Source: Rhodoglobus sp. (lineage in GTDB: Bacteria > Actinomycetota > Actinomycetes > Actinomycetales > Microbacteriaceae). From it: a stretch of 64,000 nt of DNA. The stretch's first letter is position 1; each line of letters starts with the position of its first letter. Made by a program: the position numbers and the translations under genes. The notes beneath the pieces were generated by a model, which made no database searches, was not told where the DNA came from, and worked only from the letters and a program-made list of their open reading frames with translations. Below are positions 9,671-17,378 of this stretch, one piece after another. The stretch spans positions 36,888-100,887 of the forward strand of contig JAODLY010000016.1 of assembly GCA_025464445.1 (NCBI GenBank). The letters are read 5' to 3'.

Positions 9671-9690
9671 ATACCCCCCGGGGGTATACT
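9671..9690 (+). promoter_or_regulatory. CsoR-type operator overlapping a leaderless promoter
   Basis: The sequence ATACCCCCCGGGGGTAT (9671-9687) is a near-perfect G/C-tract palindrome of the kind bound by CsoR/RcnR-family repressors. It runs into a perfect TATACT -10 box (9685-9690), with the ATG of the repressor gene 6 nt further on. Repressor binding would therefore block polymerase directly. The divergent hydrolase gene could be affected too. Confidence 0.85.
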
Positions 9691-9696
9691 CAATCC

Positions 9697-9978
9697 ATGA
9701 TCGCAGACCTGAAGAAACGGGCCATGCACCGCACGAAGATCCTCGAAGGACAACTGCGCGGGCTCGGGAAAATGATCGAAGACGAGGAGTATTGCGTCGA
9801 CATCATCACGCAGTCGCTCGCCATCCAGAAGTCGCTGCGCAGTCTCAACAAACTGCTCGTCGAGAACCACCTGCGCACCCATGTGACCGACATGTTCGCC
9901 GCGGGAGGCGACCAGCAGCAACAGGCCGTCGAGGAGTTGCTCAGGGTGTACGAACTCAACAACAACAGGTCGGAGTGA
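9697..9978 (+). CDS. CsoR-family metal-sensing transcriptional repressor
   Basis: This 93-residue all-helical repressor is expected to release its operator when metal binds. Core family features are LEGQLRGLGKMIEDEEYC and the helix LRSLNKLLVENHLRTH. The metal ligands visible are Cys33, His58 and His62. Copper CsoRs normally have Cys-His-Cys, so the third ligand is changed to His, giving an RcnR-like set in the two helices. Its own promoter carries a palindrome at 9671-9687. It overlaps the downstream P-type ATPase region by tight spacing (2 nt), so repressor and pump form one autoregulated operon. Copper is the likely signal but is not proven. Confidence 0.9.
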   Translation: MIADLKKRAMHRTKILEGQLRGLGKMIEDEEYCVDIITQSLAIQKSLRSLNKLLVENHLRTHVTDMFAAGGDQQQQAVEELLRVYELNNNRSE

Positions 9979-9980
9979 CG

Positions 9981-12023
9981 ATGGACCACGACACGCATAC
10001 GATGCACGATCCCGCCGAGGTTTCGACAGGCTCGACCCACGATCACCACGACGGTGACCACTCGGCGCACGATCCGGCGATCTTCCGTCGAAAATTCTGG
10101 TTGAGCCTGGCCCTCACCGTGCCGACGCTCGTGTTCTCGACCGGCCTGCAGGACATCCTGGGGTTGTCCGGCCCGCGCTTCCCGGGCAGCCAGTTCATCC
10201 CTGCGGCCTTCGGCATCGCGATCTTCGTCTATGGAGGGCTCGTCTTCCTGCGCGGCGCGATGTCCGAGCTCCGCGGGCGCCAGCCCGGGATGATGACGCT
10301 GATCTCCCTTGCGATAGTCGTCGCTCTCGGCTACAGCCTGGCCGTCACCGTCGGATTGCCGGGTATGGACTTCTGGTGGGAACTCGCGACGCTCATCACG
10401 ATCATGCTGCTCGGGCATTGGATCGAGATGTCCGCCGTCATGGGGGCGCAGGATGCCCTCGGCGAGCTCGCCAAACTGCTGCCAGACCAGGCCGACATGG
10501 TGCACGGTGACCATGTGATGACCGTCGCTGTCTCCCGCCTTGCCGTCGGTGACGTGGTGCTCGTGCGTCCCGGCGCCTCCGTGCCGGTGGATGGCGAGGT
10601 GATCGACGGGGAGTCCGACGTCGACGAGGCACTGCTCACGGGCGAGTCGGCTGCCGTGCGCAAGACCGTCGGATCTGCGGTGATCGCCGGCTCGTCGAAC
10701 GGGTCCGGGGCGCTGCGGGTTCGAGTGACGAAGACGGGGGATGCGACGGCGCTCGCGGGCATCATGAAGCTCGTCGCCGACGCACAGTCGAGCAAGTCCG
10801 GTGCGCAGCTGCTTGCCGACCGCGCGGCGGCCTGGCTGTTCTACGTCGCCCTCGGTGCCGCAGTGCTCACCCTCGTTGCGTGGCTGCTCATTCGGCCCGG
10901 CGACCCCGCCTTCGTGCTCGAGCGGGTCGTGAGCGTGCTCGTGATCGCCTGCCCGCACGCCCTCGGGCTGGCGATACCGCTCGTCTCGCAGATCTCGACG
11001 GCGATCGGGGCCCGCAACGGCATCCTCGTCAAGAACCGCATCGCCCTCGAGGATGCCCGTCGCATCGACATGGTCGTCTTCGACAAGACCGGCACCCTCA
11101 CCACGGGTTCGCAAGGCGTCGCAGCGGTTATCGGTGCCGGCGGGACGTCCGATGACGACGTGCTCGCCCTTGCGGCAGCGGTCGAGTCGAGCTCGGAGCA
11201 CCCGATCGGGCGCGCGATCGTGGGGGAGGCGGCATCCCGCGGCCTGAAGGTTTCGAAGGCGACACGGTTCGCATCGCTCGCCGGCCGCGGGGTGAAGGCA
11301 ACCGTCGGCAAGCGCCAGCTCACCATCGCGAGCGAGCGGGTGCTCACCGAGCAGGCGCTCGTGCTGACGCCGGAACTTGTGCACGCGTCCCGGGAATTTG
11401 GTGCAGGCGGGGCGACGATCGTGTACCTCATCGAGGGCGACGAAGTGCTCGGGATGCTCGCGCTCGCCGACACCGTGCGTGCTGAGTCATCCGAGGCCGT
11501 CGCCGCCCTGCTCAAGCGTGGCGTGCGCGTGGCCATGCTCACCGGCGATACGCACCAGGTGGGGGACTGGATCGCATCCCAGGTCGGCATCACCGAGGTG
11601 TTCGCCGAGGTGCTGCCCGCGCAGAAAGCCGACGTCATCGCGAAACTGCAGGCCAAAGGGCTGCGGGTGGCGATGGTCGGAGACGGCGTGAACGACGCGC
11701 CCGCCCTCGCCCGCGCAGATGTGGGTATCGCGATCGGCGCCGGCACGGATGTCGCCATCGAGTCGGCGGGCATCGTGCTGGCTTCGAGCAATCCGCGGGC
11801 TGTCGCCGCGCTCCTCACGCTCAGTCGCGCGACCTGGCGCAAGGAGCTGCAGAACCTGTTCTGGGCTACCGGTTACAACGCGATCGGCATCCCGCTGGCC
11901 GCCGGGGTCGCGTTCGGGGCGGGCATCCTGCTGCCGCCGGCGCTCGCCGCGGTGTTCATGTCCGCCTCGACGATCATCGTCGCCGCCAACGCCCAGCTGC
12001 TGAGGCTGCTCAAGTTGCGCTGA
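9981..12023 (+). CDS. copB: Copper-type P1B ATPase (CopB-like, CPH motif)
   Basis: This 680-residue heavy-metal pump starts at the ATG at 9981; an in-frame GTG two codons earlier is less likely. The N-terminus is a His-rich cytoplasmic tail (HDTHTMHD, STHDHHDGDHSAHD) in place of CxxC domains. Family motifs are TGES in the actuator, the transmembrane CPH (Cys324-Pro-His326), DKTGT with phosphorylated Asp368, the nucleotide-domain SEHPIG, and GDGVNDAPAL. CPH with a His-rich tail defines the P1B-3/CopB group, which exports copper or related ions. It is co-transcribed with the repressor at 9697. Confidence 0.92.
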   Translation: MDHDTHTMHDPAEVSTGSTHDHHDGDHSAHDPAIFRRKFWLSLALTVPTLVFSTGLQDILGLSGPRFPGSQFIPAAFGIAIFVYGGLVFLRGAMSELRGRQPGMMTLISLAIVVALGYSLAVTVGLPGMDFWWELATLITIMLLGHWIEMSAVMGAQDALGELAKLLPDQADMVHGDHVMTVAVSRLAVGDVVLVRPGASVPVDGEVIDGESDVDEALLTGESAAVRKTVGSAVIAGSSNGSGALRVRVTKTGDATALAGIMKLVADAQSSKSGAQLLADRAAAWLFYVALGAAVLTLVAWLLIRPGDPAFVLERVVSVLVIACPHALGLAIPLVSQISTAIGARNGILVKNRIALEDARRIDMVVFDKTGTLTTGSQGVAAVIGAGGTSDDDVLALAAAVESSSEHPIGRAIVGEAASRGLKVSKATRFASLAGRGVKATVGKRQLTIASERVLTEQALVLTPELVHASREFGAGGATIVYLIEGDEVLGMLALADTVRAESSEAVAALLKRGVRVAMLTGDTHQVGDWIASQVGITEVFAEVLPAQKADVIAKLQAKGLRVAMVGDGVNDAPALARADVGIAIGAGTDVAIESAGIVLASSNPRAVAALLTLSRATWRKELQNLFWATGYNAIGIPLAAGVAFGAGILLPPALAAVFMSASTIIVAANAQLLRLLKLR

Positions 12024-12262
12024 GCCCCCCCCCCCCGAAGTACTGCCTCCTTCCGAACTTCCGAACTTCCGAAATGACGGAGATTCCGGGCATCCGCCGA
12101 CAAAACCGCAGGTCAGCTAAGCGCCCGTGTCCAAATCTCCGTCATTTCGGAAGGGCAGTGCCGGCATTTCGGAAGGGCAGCGCCGTCATTTCGGAAGGGC
12201 AGCGCCGGCATTTCGGAAGGGCGGTGCGGGAGCGCCGGCCTCCGGCACGGCATACTTAGCGC
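12024..12262. repeat. Intergenic repeat patch: poly-C, 8-bp triplet repeat, 16-bp inverted repeat, four 22-bp tandem units
   Basis: This stretch contains no gene. In order it holds a run of 12 C (12025-12036) and three exact copies of CTTCCGAA (12050-12073). CCGAAATGACGGAGAT (12069-12084) has its exact inverted copy at 12135-12150. Four 22-bp tandem units follow (12139-12160, 12161-12182, 12183-12204, 12205-12226) with the core CATTTCGGAAGGGC. The 28 bases at 12131-12158 recur as reverse complement at 46081-46108. There are no spacers, so this is not CRISPR. CATACT at 12251-12256 is the probable -10 of the next gene. Confidence 0.85.
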
Positions 12263-13219
12263 GTGACGACGACGAAGCCGCTGCGCCTGGTGGTGGCGAT
12301 CAACCCGACAGCATCGTTCGGCAAGGGCAAGGATGTCGGTCCCGCCGTCGTGCAGACCCTCCGCGCGATCGGCCACGAGGTCACGAGCCTGCAGGAGCCG
12401 GACTTCGACGAACTCATGGCCAGCGGGCGCAAAGCCGTCGCGACGAAACCCGACGCGCTCGTGGTCGTGGGTGGGGACGGCATGGTCAACCTGGGCGCCA
12501 ACCTGGTCGCGGGCACGAAGGTGCCGCTGGGCATCGTGCCCTCGGGCACGGGCAATGACATGGCCAGGGGCCTGGGCATCCCGTGGGACAACACGGAGGC
12601 GGCGATCGCGACGCTCATCGAGGCGCTCGGCCGGCCGCCACTCGTTGCCGACGCGGGTCTCATCCGCTACCTCGACGAGGAGACCGGGCTGCTCGCGAGC
12701 CGCTGGTTCGCGTGCGTGCTCTCGGCGGGGTTCGACGCGATAGTCAACGAGCGGGCGAATAATATGCGGCATCCGAAGGGGCCCAGCCGCTACCTGATCG
12801 CGCTGGGGCTCGAACTGGTGAAGCTCAAGCCCATCCCGTATCGACTCGTGCTCGATGGTGTCGAGCTCGTGACGACGGGCGCGCTCATCAGCGTCGGCAA
12901 CAACATCTCGCTCGGCGGCGGAATGAAGGTCACGCCAGACGCGAAAGTCGACGACGGCCTGCTCGATGTGCTGGTCGTGCAGGCGCTCTCGCGCATCTCC
13001 TTCCTGCGTATTTTTCCGAAGGTCTTCACCGGGGACCACGTGACCGACCGGCGGGTGAGCATCCACCGCGCGAAGAACGTGCGGATCGAGTCGGATGGCG
13101 TCGTCGCCTACGCGGACGGCGAGCGCATCGCCCGCCTGCCGATCGACATCGAGGTGGTGCCGGGCGCGCTCAGGCTACTGGTGCCGGGGACCGGTCCCGC
13201 GTTCGGGCAGCCTGCCTGA
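12263..13219 (+). CDS. Diacylglycerol kinase-family lipid kinase
   Basis: This 318-residue cytoplasmic or membrane-associated kinase belongs to the DagK_cat/YegS family. The N-terminal catalytic domain shows NPTASFGKG, the nucleotide-binding GGDGMVNLGAN and GTGNDMARGLGIP. The C-terminal beta-sandwich contains SVGNNISLGGGMKVTPDAKVDDG and ends with DGERIARLPIDIEVVPGAL. Such enzymes phosphorylate diacylglycerol or related lipids, and the exact lipid is not readable. The start is GTG at 12263, 6 nt after CATACT, consistent with a leaderless mRNA. The gene stands alone between repeat DNA and a convergent lipoprotein gene. Confidence 0.9.
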   Translation: MTTTKPLRLVVAINPTASFGKGKDVGPAVVQTLRAIGHEVTSLQEPDFDELMASGRKAVATKPDALVVVGGDGMVNLGANLVAGTKVPLGIVPSGTGNDMARGLGIPWDNTEAAIATLIEALGRPPLVADAGLIRYLDEETGLLASRWFACVLSAGFDAIVNERANNMRHPKGPSRYLIALGLELVKLKPIPYRLVLDGVELVTTGALISVGNNISLGGGMKVTPDAKVDDGLLDVLVVQALSRISFLRIFPKVFTGDHVTDRRVSIHRAKNVRIESDGVVAYADGERIARLPIDIEVVPGALRLLVPGTGPAFGQPA

Positions 13220-13225
13220 CACGTC

Positions 13226-13678
13226 CTACCCCGCGATGGGTGTGTCTGTCGCCACGCACAGGTACAGCGTTACCTGCTTGCCGTCCTTGTCCGCAGTGGA
13301 AACGACGAATTGCTGCTCGGGCTTGCTTCCGGTGGGAGCTTCCGCCTTGAAAGCGTCGAAGTCGGTAGAGCACGCCGTTGACACCGCATTCTGCACCCCG
13401 CCGTCTTTGTCGATTTCGCTCGTGCCGAGCGTGCCGCTTCCGATCACGAGGTAGGCGTGATCCTTGGCGCACGGTGTCACCGTTGCGCGCGCGTTGTTCG
13501 TGCCGTCAACGAAGGTGAAGCAGTCCCCGACAAGCAGCGTCGGCGAGTCGACCTCGCTCGTGGCTGTCACGCGACCATTCGAGTCGCGGGATGGCCCGAG
13601 GAGCGAGCACGCCGAAAGGGCGACAGTCGTAGTGATGAGCGCGACGAGCGCGAGTGCTGTGCGGGTAGGCGTGCGCAT
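13226..13678 (-). CDS. Septum_form-like lipoprotein
   Basis: This 150-residue secreted lipoprotein has a signal peptide ending VALSAC with lipidated Cys24. The mature part has the pattern LLVGDCFTF, VTPCAKDHAY, STACSTDF and LYLCVATD. The paired Cys and GDCF/PC..H motifs resemble the actinobacterial Septum_form domain found in small envelope proteins. The name comes from association with septation, and a molecular role is not established. The ATG at 13678 follows AAGGGGA. The gene is convergent with the lipid kinase (6 nt gap) and divergent from tRNA-Glu. Confidence 0.75.
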   Translation of the reverse strand: MRTPTRTALALVALITTTVALSACSLLGPSRDSNGRVTATSEVDSPTLLVGDCFTFVDGTNNARATVTPCAKDHAYLVIGSGTLGTSEIDKDGGVQNAVSTACSTDFDAFKAEAPTGSKPEQQFVVSTADKDGKQVTLYLCVATDTPIAG

Positions 13679-13727
13679 GGTTCCCCTTCGATGCGTACAA
13701 GCCCCGCGATCGTCGCCCCTCGGCTGT

Positions 13728-13756
13728 TTGGACGGCGCTTGCGGGTATGGCATACT
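13728..13756 (+). promoter_or_regulatory. Promoter of tRNA-Glu
   Basis: TTGGAC (13728-13733) and CATACT (13751-13756) are separated by 17 bases, a near-consensus housekeeping promoter. Transcription would begin around 13763, about 11 nt before the tRNA. Confidence 0.7.
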
Positions 13757-13773
13757 CGTGTAGTTGTCGTGAC

Positions 13774-13849
13774 GGCCCCATCGTATAGTGGCCTAGTACG
13801 CCGCCCTCTCACGGCGGTAACACGGGTTCGAATCCCGTTGGGGTCACCA
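13774..13849 (+). tRNA. tRNA-Glu, anticodon CTC, with encoded CCA
   Basis: The cloverleaf folds fully. The acceptor stem is GGCCCCA with TGGGGTC at the 3' end, including one G-T pair at position 2-71. The anticodon stem CCGCC/GGCGG encloses the loop CTCTCAC with anticodon CTC (13807-13809), and the T arm is CGGGTTCGAATCCCG. The CCA at 13847-13849 is encoded. It decodes GAG. It stands alone, with no integrase or duplicated 3' end nearby. Confidence 0.95.
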
Positions 13850-13955
13850 ACTGATTTTTGCAGCGTGCTGTCACAGCCGAGAGGCGTTGTGGCAACGCAT
13901 CGGACTCCTGGTGCAACGGCAGCGCGAAGGCTCGTGAAATAGCTATTGTCGTGGG

Positions 13956-14282
13956 ATGTCGATCCAGGTTATCGAGCAGTCTGAGCTGAATGGGGAGTTC
14001 GAGGGGTATCTCTTCGGCTCCGAAGTGACGGTCATCCTCGAGTACGAGGAGCGCGTAGGTGCGGGCCCCCGATTGCATCAGCACCCGTACTCGGAGACGT
14101 TCGTGCTTCGCACCGGCGCTGCCCTGTTCACCGTCGGCGACGAGCGGCTCGAGGCAGCCGGCGGACAGATCCTCGTGGTCCCGGCATTCACTCCGCACAA
14201 GTTCGAGAAGATCGGCGACGGGGTACTGGAAAGCGTGCACATCCACGCCAACGACCGGTTCATCACCGAGTGGCTCGAGTGA
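13956..14282 (+). CDS. Small single-domain cupin protein
   Basis: This 108-residue protein is a single double-stranded beta-helix. The first cupin motif is RLHQHPYSETFVLRTG, with His-x-His and Glu as likely metal ligands. The second motif (VVPAFTPHKFEKIGDG) supplies the last His. Such stand-alone cupins serve as small isomerases, sensors or dioxygenase-like proteins, and this one cannot be assigned further. TATTGT at 13944-13949 lies 6 nt before the ATG, so translation is probably leaderless. Confidence 0.85.
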   Translation: MSIQVIEQSELNGEFEGYLFGSEVTVILEYEERVGAGPRLHQHPYSETFVLRTGAALFTVGDERLEAAGGQILVVPAFTPHKFEKIGDGVLESVHIHANDRFITEWLE

Positions 14283-14349
14283 TTACCCCCGGTCGAGTTC
14301 GTTCGCAGGTGTTCGACTCGGCCCGAGCGGCGATCCGATAAGCTGGCGG

Positions 14350-14458
14350 GGCGAAGGGGAGTATCCCACCTCGTTGTCCCCGTCAGTACGAGCCCCAGCG
14401 TTGCGGCTCCGGGGCAGCGGCATCCATTGATTCCACCGATGCGGGAGAGACTTTCGGG
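14350..14458 (+). promoter_or_regulatory. yybP-ykoY manganese riboswitch upstream of terC
   Basis: Conserved elements of the yybP-ykoY aptamer are visible in the right order: AAGGGGAGTA (14354-14363), CCGTCAGTACG (about 14380-14390), a GC-rich paired arm, and GGGAGAGACTTTCGGG (about 14443-14458). This class binds Mn2+ and is well known upstream of TerC, MntP and related genes, which fits the gene 33 nt downstream. The ribosome binding site CGAAGG is close, so control could be at translation initiation. Confidence 0.85.
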
Positions 14459-14490
14459 CCCAATGCTGCCCTGAACCCCGAAGGAATCCC

Positions 14491-15486
14491 ATGGAAACCG
14501 CCCTCTCCCCACTCTTCGAGGTCATCTCGCTCGCCGTGCTGGTGTTGGTGCTGGTCGCCGACCTCGTGCTCGCTTACCGCCGACCGCATGTGCCGTCGAC
14601 GCGGGAATCCGCCATCTGGGTGAGCTTCTATGTGGCGCTCGCGCTCGTCTTCGCCCTGCTCATGCTCCTGGTTGGTGGAACTGAGCATGCCGCCCAGTTC
14701 ATCGCCGGCTGGGTGACCGAGTACAGCCTGTCGATCGACAACCTTTTCGTCTTCGTCATCATCATGGCCAGGTTCTCCGTGCCCAGGAAGTACCAGCAGG
14801 AGGTGCTCATGGTCGGCGTCGTGATCGCGCTCGTTCTGCGCGGCATCTTCATCGTGCTCGGGGCGCAGCTCATCGAGAACTTCTCCTGGATCTTCTACAT
14901 CTTCGGCGCCTTCCTGCTGTTCACAGCGGTGCAGCAGGCAACAGAGAACAGCTCCGAGATGGAGGAGCGGGAGAGCGGCGTCATCCGGTTCCTGCGCAGG
15001 CGCATAGCGATCTCGAAGCATTTCGACGGCGCGAAGCTGCGCACGACCATCGATGGCAAACGGATGTTCACGCCCATCCTCATCGTCTTCATCGCGATCG
15101 GCACGACCGACCTCATATTCGCCCTCGACTCGATCCCCGCCATCTTCGGGATCACGAGCGACCCATTCATCGTGCTCACGGCGAACATCTTCGCGCTCAT
15201 GGGCCTGCGCCAGCTCTACTTCCTGTTGGGCGGGCTCATCGACAAGCTCGAGTACCTGCGCTTCGGCATCGCGTTCATCCTCGCCTTTATCGGCGTCAAA
15301 CTCGTCTTCCACGCGCTTCACGAGAACGAACTCCCGTTCCTCAACGGAGGTCACGGCTTCGAATGGGCGCCGGAGATCTCGACATGGACTTCCCTCGCAG
15401 TGATCATCGGCGCGATGGCGGTCGCCACTATCGCGAGCCTCGTCAAACTGCGCGTGGATAGGCGGAAAGCACTCAACTCTGAGTAA
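14491..15486 (+). CDS. TerC-family integral membrane protein, probable manganese exporter
   Basis: This 331-residue protein has about nine membrane helices and the TerC-family acidic motifs in the membrane. EYSLSIDNLFVFVIIMARF lies around residues 76-95 and TDLIFALDSIPAIFGIT around 205-222. A cytoplasmic loop (about 150-185) is charged. TerC/Alx/MeeY proteins export Mn2+, often to protect or metallate exported proteins. The manganese-type riboswitch in its leader supports that role here, while the old tellurium-resistance name is historical. It is single-gene and followed 46 nt later by a two-component operon. Confidence 0.9.
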   Translation: METALSPLFEVISLAVLVLVLVADLVLAYRRPHVPSTRESAIWVSFYVALALVFALLMLLVGGTEHAAQFIAGWVTEYSLSIDNLFVFVIIMARFSVPRKYQQEVLMVGVVIALVLRGIFIVLGAQLIENFSWIFYIFGAFLLFTAVQQATENSSEMEERESGVIRFLRRRIAISKHFDGAKLRTTIDGKRMFTPILIVFIAIGTTDLIFALDSIPAIFGITSDPFIVLTANIFALMGLRQLYFLLGGLIDKLEYLRFGIAFILAFIGVKLVFHALHENELPFLNGGHGFEWAPEISTWTSLAVIIGAMAVATIASLVKLRVDRRKALNSE

Positions 15487-15531
15487 CTGCTAGCCTCTGC
15501 CCAGCGTCGACTGCGCAGCGAGGAGCGTTCC

Positions 15532-16182
15532 GTGAGGTCAGTGCGGATAGGCCTCGTCGAGGACCACGAGGTGGTCGGCGTCGGCCTCGGCGAGGTGATC
15601 AGGCACCAGCAGGGCTGGGAGCTCGTGAGCGTCGTCAAATCGGTCGCCGACCTCGATCTCGATTCACGGTTCGATGTGGTGCTTCTGGACCTGCGATTGG
15701 ATGACGGCAGCTCCCCCGGCGACAACGTGCGGCTCCTTCACGCCGCCGGCGTACCCGTGCTCGCGTATACAGCGGGCGAGGATCCCGCGTTGCTGCGCGC
15801 CGCGGCGAAGGCGGGCATCCTCGGCATCGTTCGCAAGTCCGACCACGTCGAGGTGCTGCTCGAGGCGATCACGCGCGCCGCGGAGGGGGTGGCCGTCGCG
15901 ACGACCGACTGGGCCGCGGCGATCGACGGCGACGCCCAGATCGCCGATGCCCGGCTCAGCCCGCGGGAGCGGCAGGTGCTCGGGCTCTACGCGTCCGGGG
16001 AGACTGCCGCGGGGGTGGCGGAACTCATGGGTCTCTCGAAGGACACGATTTCGGACTATGTGGGCCGCATCCGCAACAAGTACGCGCTCGCCGGCCGGCC
16101 CGCCACGACAAAAGTCGACCTCCACGTCAGGGCGCGTGAGGACGGGCTCCTTCCGCGGCTCCGCGGAGGAGCCGAAGAGTGA
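15532..16182 (+). CDS. LuxR/NarL-family response regulator
   Basis: This 216-residue regulator has a receiver domain (1-120) with acidic pocket EDH at 10-12, phospho-acceptor Asp53 in VVLLDLRLDD, and a Lys in the VRKSDH segment. A LuxR helix-turn-helix follows (about 146-200), with LSPRERQVLGLYASGETAAG and a recognition helix around LSKDTISDYVGRIRNKY. The GTG start at 15532 follows AGGAG. It overlaps the sensor kinase gene by GTGA and is presumably phosphorylated by it. The target genes are not apparent. Confidence 0.9.
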   Translation: MRSVRIGLVEDHEVVGVGLGEVIRHQQGWELVSVVKSVADLDLDSRFDVVLLDLRLDDGSSPGDNVRLLHAAGVPVLAYTAGEDPALLRAAAKAGILGIVRKSDHVEVLLEAITRAAEGVAVATTDWAAAIDGDAQIADARLSPRERQVLGLYASGETAAGVAELMGLSKDTISDYVGRIRNKYALAGRPATTKVDLHVRAREDGLLPRLRGGAEE

Positions 16183-17378
16183 GGGGAGACACGGCATACG
16201 AACGGAACCTGCGCATCCTTGCCGAGGCCACCGGTCTCGGCACGATAATCTTCACCCTGCTGTCGCTCAGCGCGATCATCGAGCAGGCGCCGTACGTCAA
16301 TCCCTTCGTCTACCTGCCGCTGACCATCCTGTTCTGCGGGCTCCCCGTGATTCTCGCGCCGCTCGGCGCGTGGGGGAGCGTGCGCGCCATCCGCAACCTG
16401 GCGAGGGTGCACACCGTGCTCGCCGCCCTTCTGCTGGCCCTCTGGGCGCCCGCAACGATCGCACCGCATCTCCCTGACGACCGCGGCCCGTGGCTGCTGG
16501 GCACGCTCGCCGTGGCCGCGGCGACGGCCGTCATCGGCTGGCCATCGTGGGTAGTCGTGGCGTATGTTGTCGCCCTGTCGGCGGGGGCCGCAGTACTCAG
16601 GCACATCACCCTGGAGACGCAGGACATCGTGCTGCCCCTCCAGGACGCGGTGTCAGCACTCAGCTTCTGCCTGTTCATCGCGGCTCTGCTCATGGTGACG
16701 CTGGGGGCGGGTCGAGCACAGGATGCCGCGCTCGCCATCGCGCTAGCCGATGCTCGAAGCGCCGCAGAAGTGGAGTCGCGTGCGCGGCAGCGCGCGAGGT
16801 TCGGATCTTTCGTGCACGACGACGTGATCACCACCCTGCTCGCGGCAGCCAGGGCGACGGTGCGCAGCCCGGCGATCGGCACGAGCGCCACGCGGGCGCT
16901 GGCCCGCCTCAACCAGTTCGTGGGGGCGGGAACAAGGGACGGCAGGCTGAGTACTGCGACCTTCGAGGTGGAGTTGAGATCGGCGGCGAGTGAGATCGCA
17001 GACGGCGTGCTGTTCAGCGGGTCCCTCGACGCGTTCGCGGCGACCATCCCCGCTCCTGTGGCGCTGGCAATGACTGGCGCGCTCGGTGAGGCCATCCGCA
17101 ACAGCGTGCGGCACGCAGGGCCGGCCGGGATCGCATCCGATTCGGGGTTCGTCATGCGCCGGGTGGAGATCGGGGCGACCGAGCGCGTGATAGTCATCGA
17201 GGCGAGCGACGATGGGCAAGGCTTCGATTCGCGAAGGGTGGCCCCGGAGCGCCTGGGCATCCGCACGAGCATCCTCGGCAGGATGTCCGCCGTCGCCGGC
17301 GGCACATCCCACGTCTCCAGCGCCCCCGGCAGCGGCACCCGCGTGGTACTGAGCTGGGACGCGAGCGGCGCATCGTGA
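16179..17378 (+). CDS. Membrane sensor histidine kinase of the HisKA_3/NarX-like type
   Basis: This 399-residue kinase has about six predicted helices in its first 190 residues and little outside them, so it probably senses membrane or intramembrane signals. The dimerisation segment FGSFVHDDVITTLLAAAR puts the phospho-His at 213. The HATPase_c domain follows, with N-box GEAIRNSVRHAG, G1 box ASDDGQGFD and G2-like SAPGSGTRVVLS. The HDDV variant is typical of a subgroup of actinobacterial kinases paired with LuxR regulators. It starts at GTG overlapping the regulator's stop and overlaps the next gene too. Confidence 0.87.
   Translation: MRGDTAYERNLRILAEATGLGTIIFTLLSLSAIIEQAPYVNPFVYLPLTILFCGLPVILAPLGAWGSVRAIRNLARVHTVLAALLLALWAPATIAPHLPDDRGPWLLGTLAVAAATAVIGWPSWVVVAYVVALSAGAAVLRHITLETQDIVLPLQDAVSALSFCLFIAALLMVTLGAGRAQDAALAIALADARSAAEVESRARQRARFGSFVHDDVITTLLAAARATVRSPAIGTSATRALARLNQFVGAGTRDGRLSTATFEVELRSAASEIADGVLFSGSLDAFAATIPAPVALAMTGALGEAIRNSVRHAGPAGIASDSGFVMRRVEIGATERVIVIEASDDGQGFDSRRVAPERLGIRTSILGRMSAVAGGTSHVSSAPGSGTRVVLSWDASGAS

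Noticed and set aside
9013..9921. Longer 302-codon version of the MBL hydrolase starting at 9921
   Set aside because: The extra 91 codons are antisense to the CsoR-like gene and cross its operator. The fold starts at 9648 with a leaderless promoter signal.
12139..12226. Short direct repeats that look like a CRISPR array
   Set aside because: The 22-bp units are contiguous with no unique spacers and there are no cas genes in the window, so it is a tandem repeat.
13774..13849. tRNA-Glu as an integration site for a mobile element
   Set aside because: No integrase, no duplicated tRNA 3' end and no change of composition are visible on either side.
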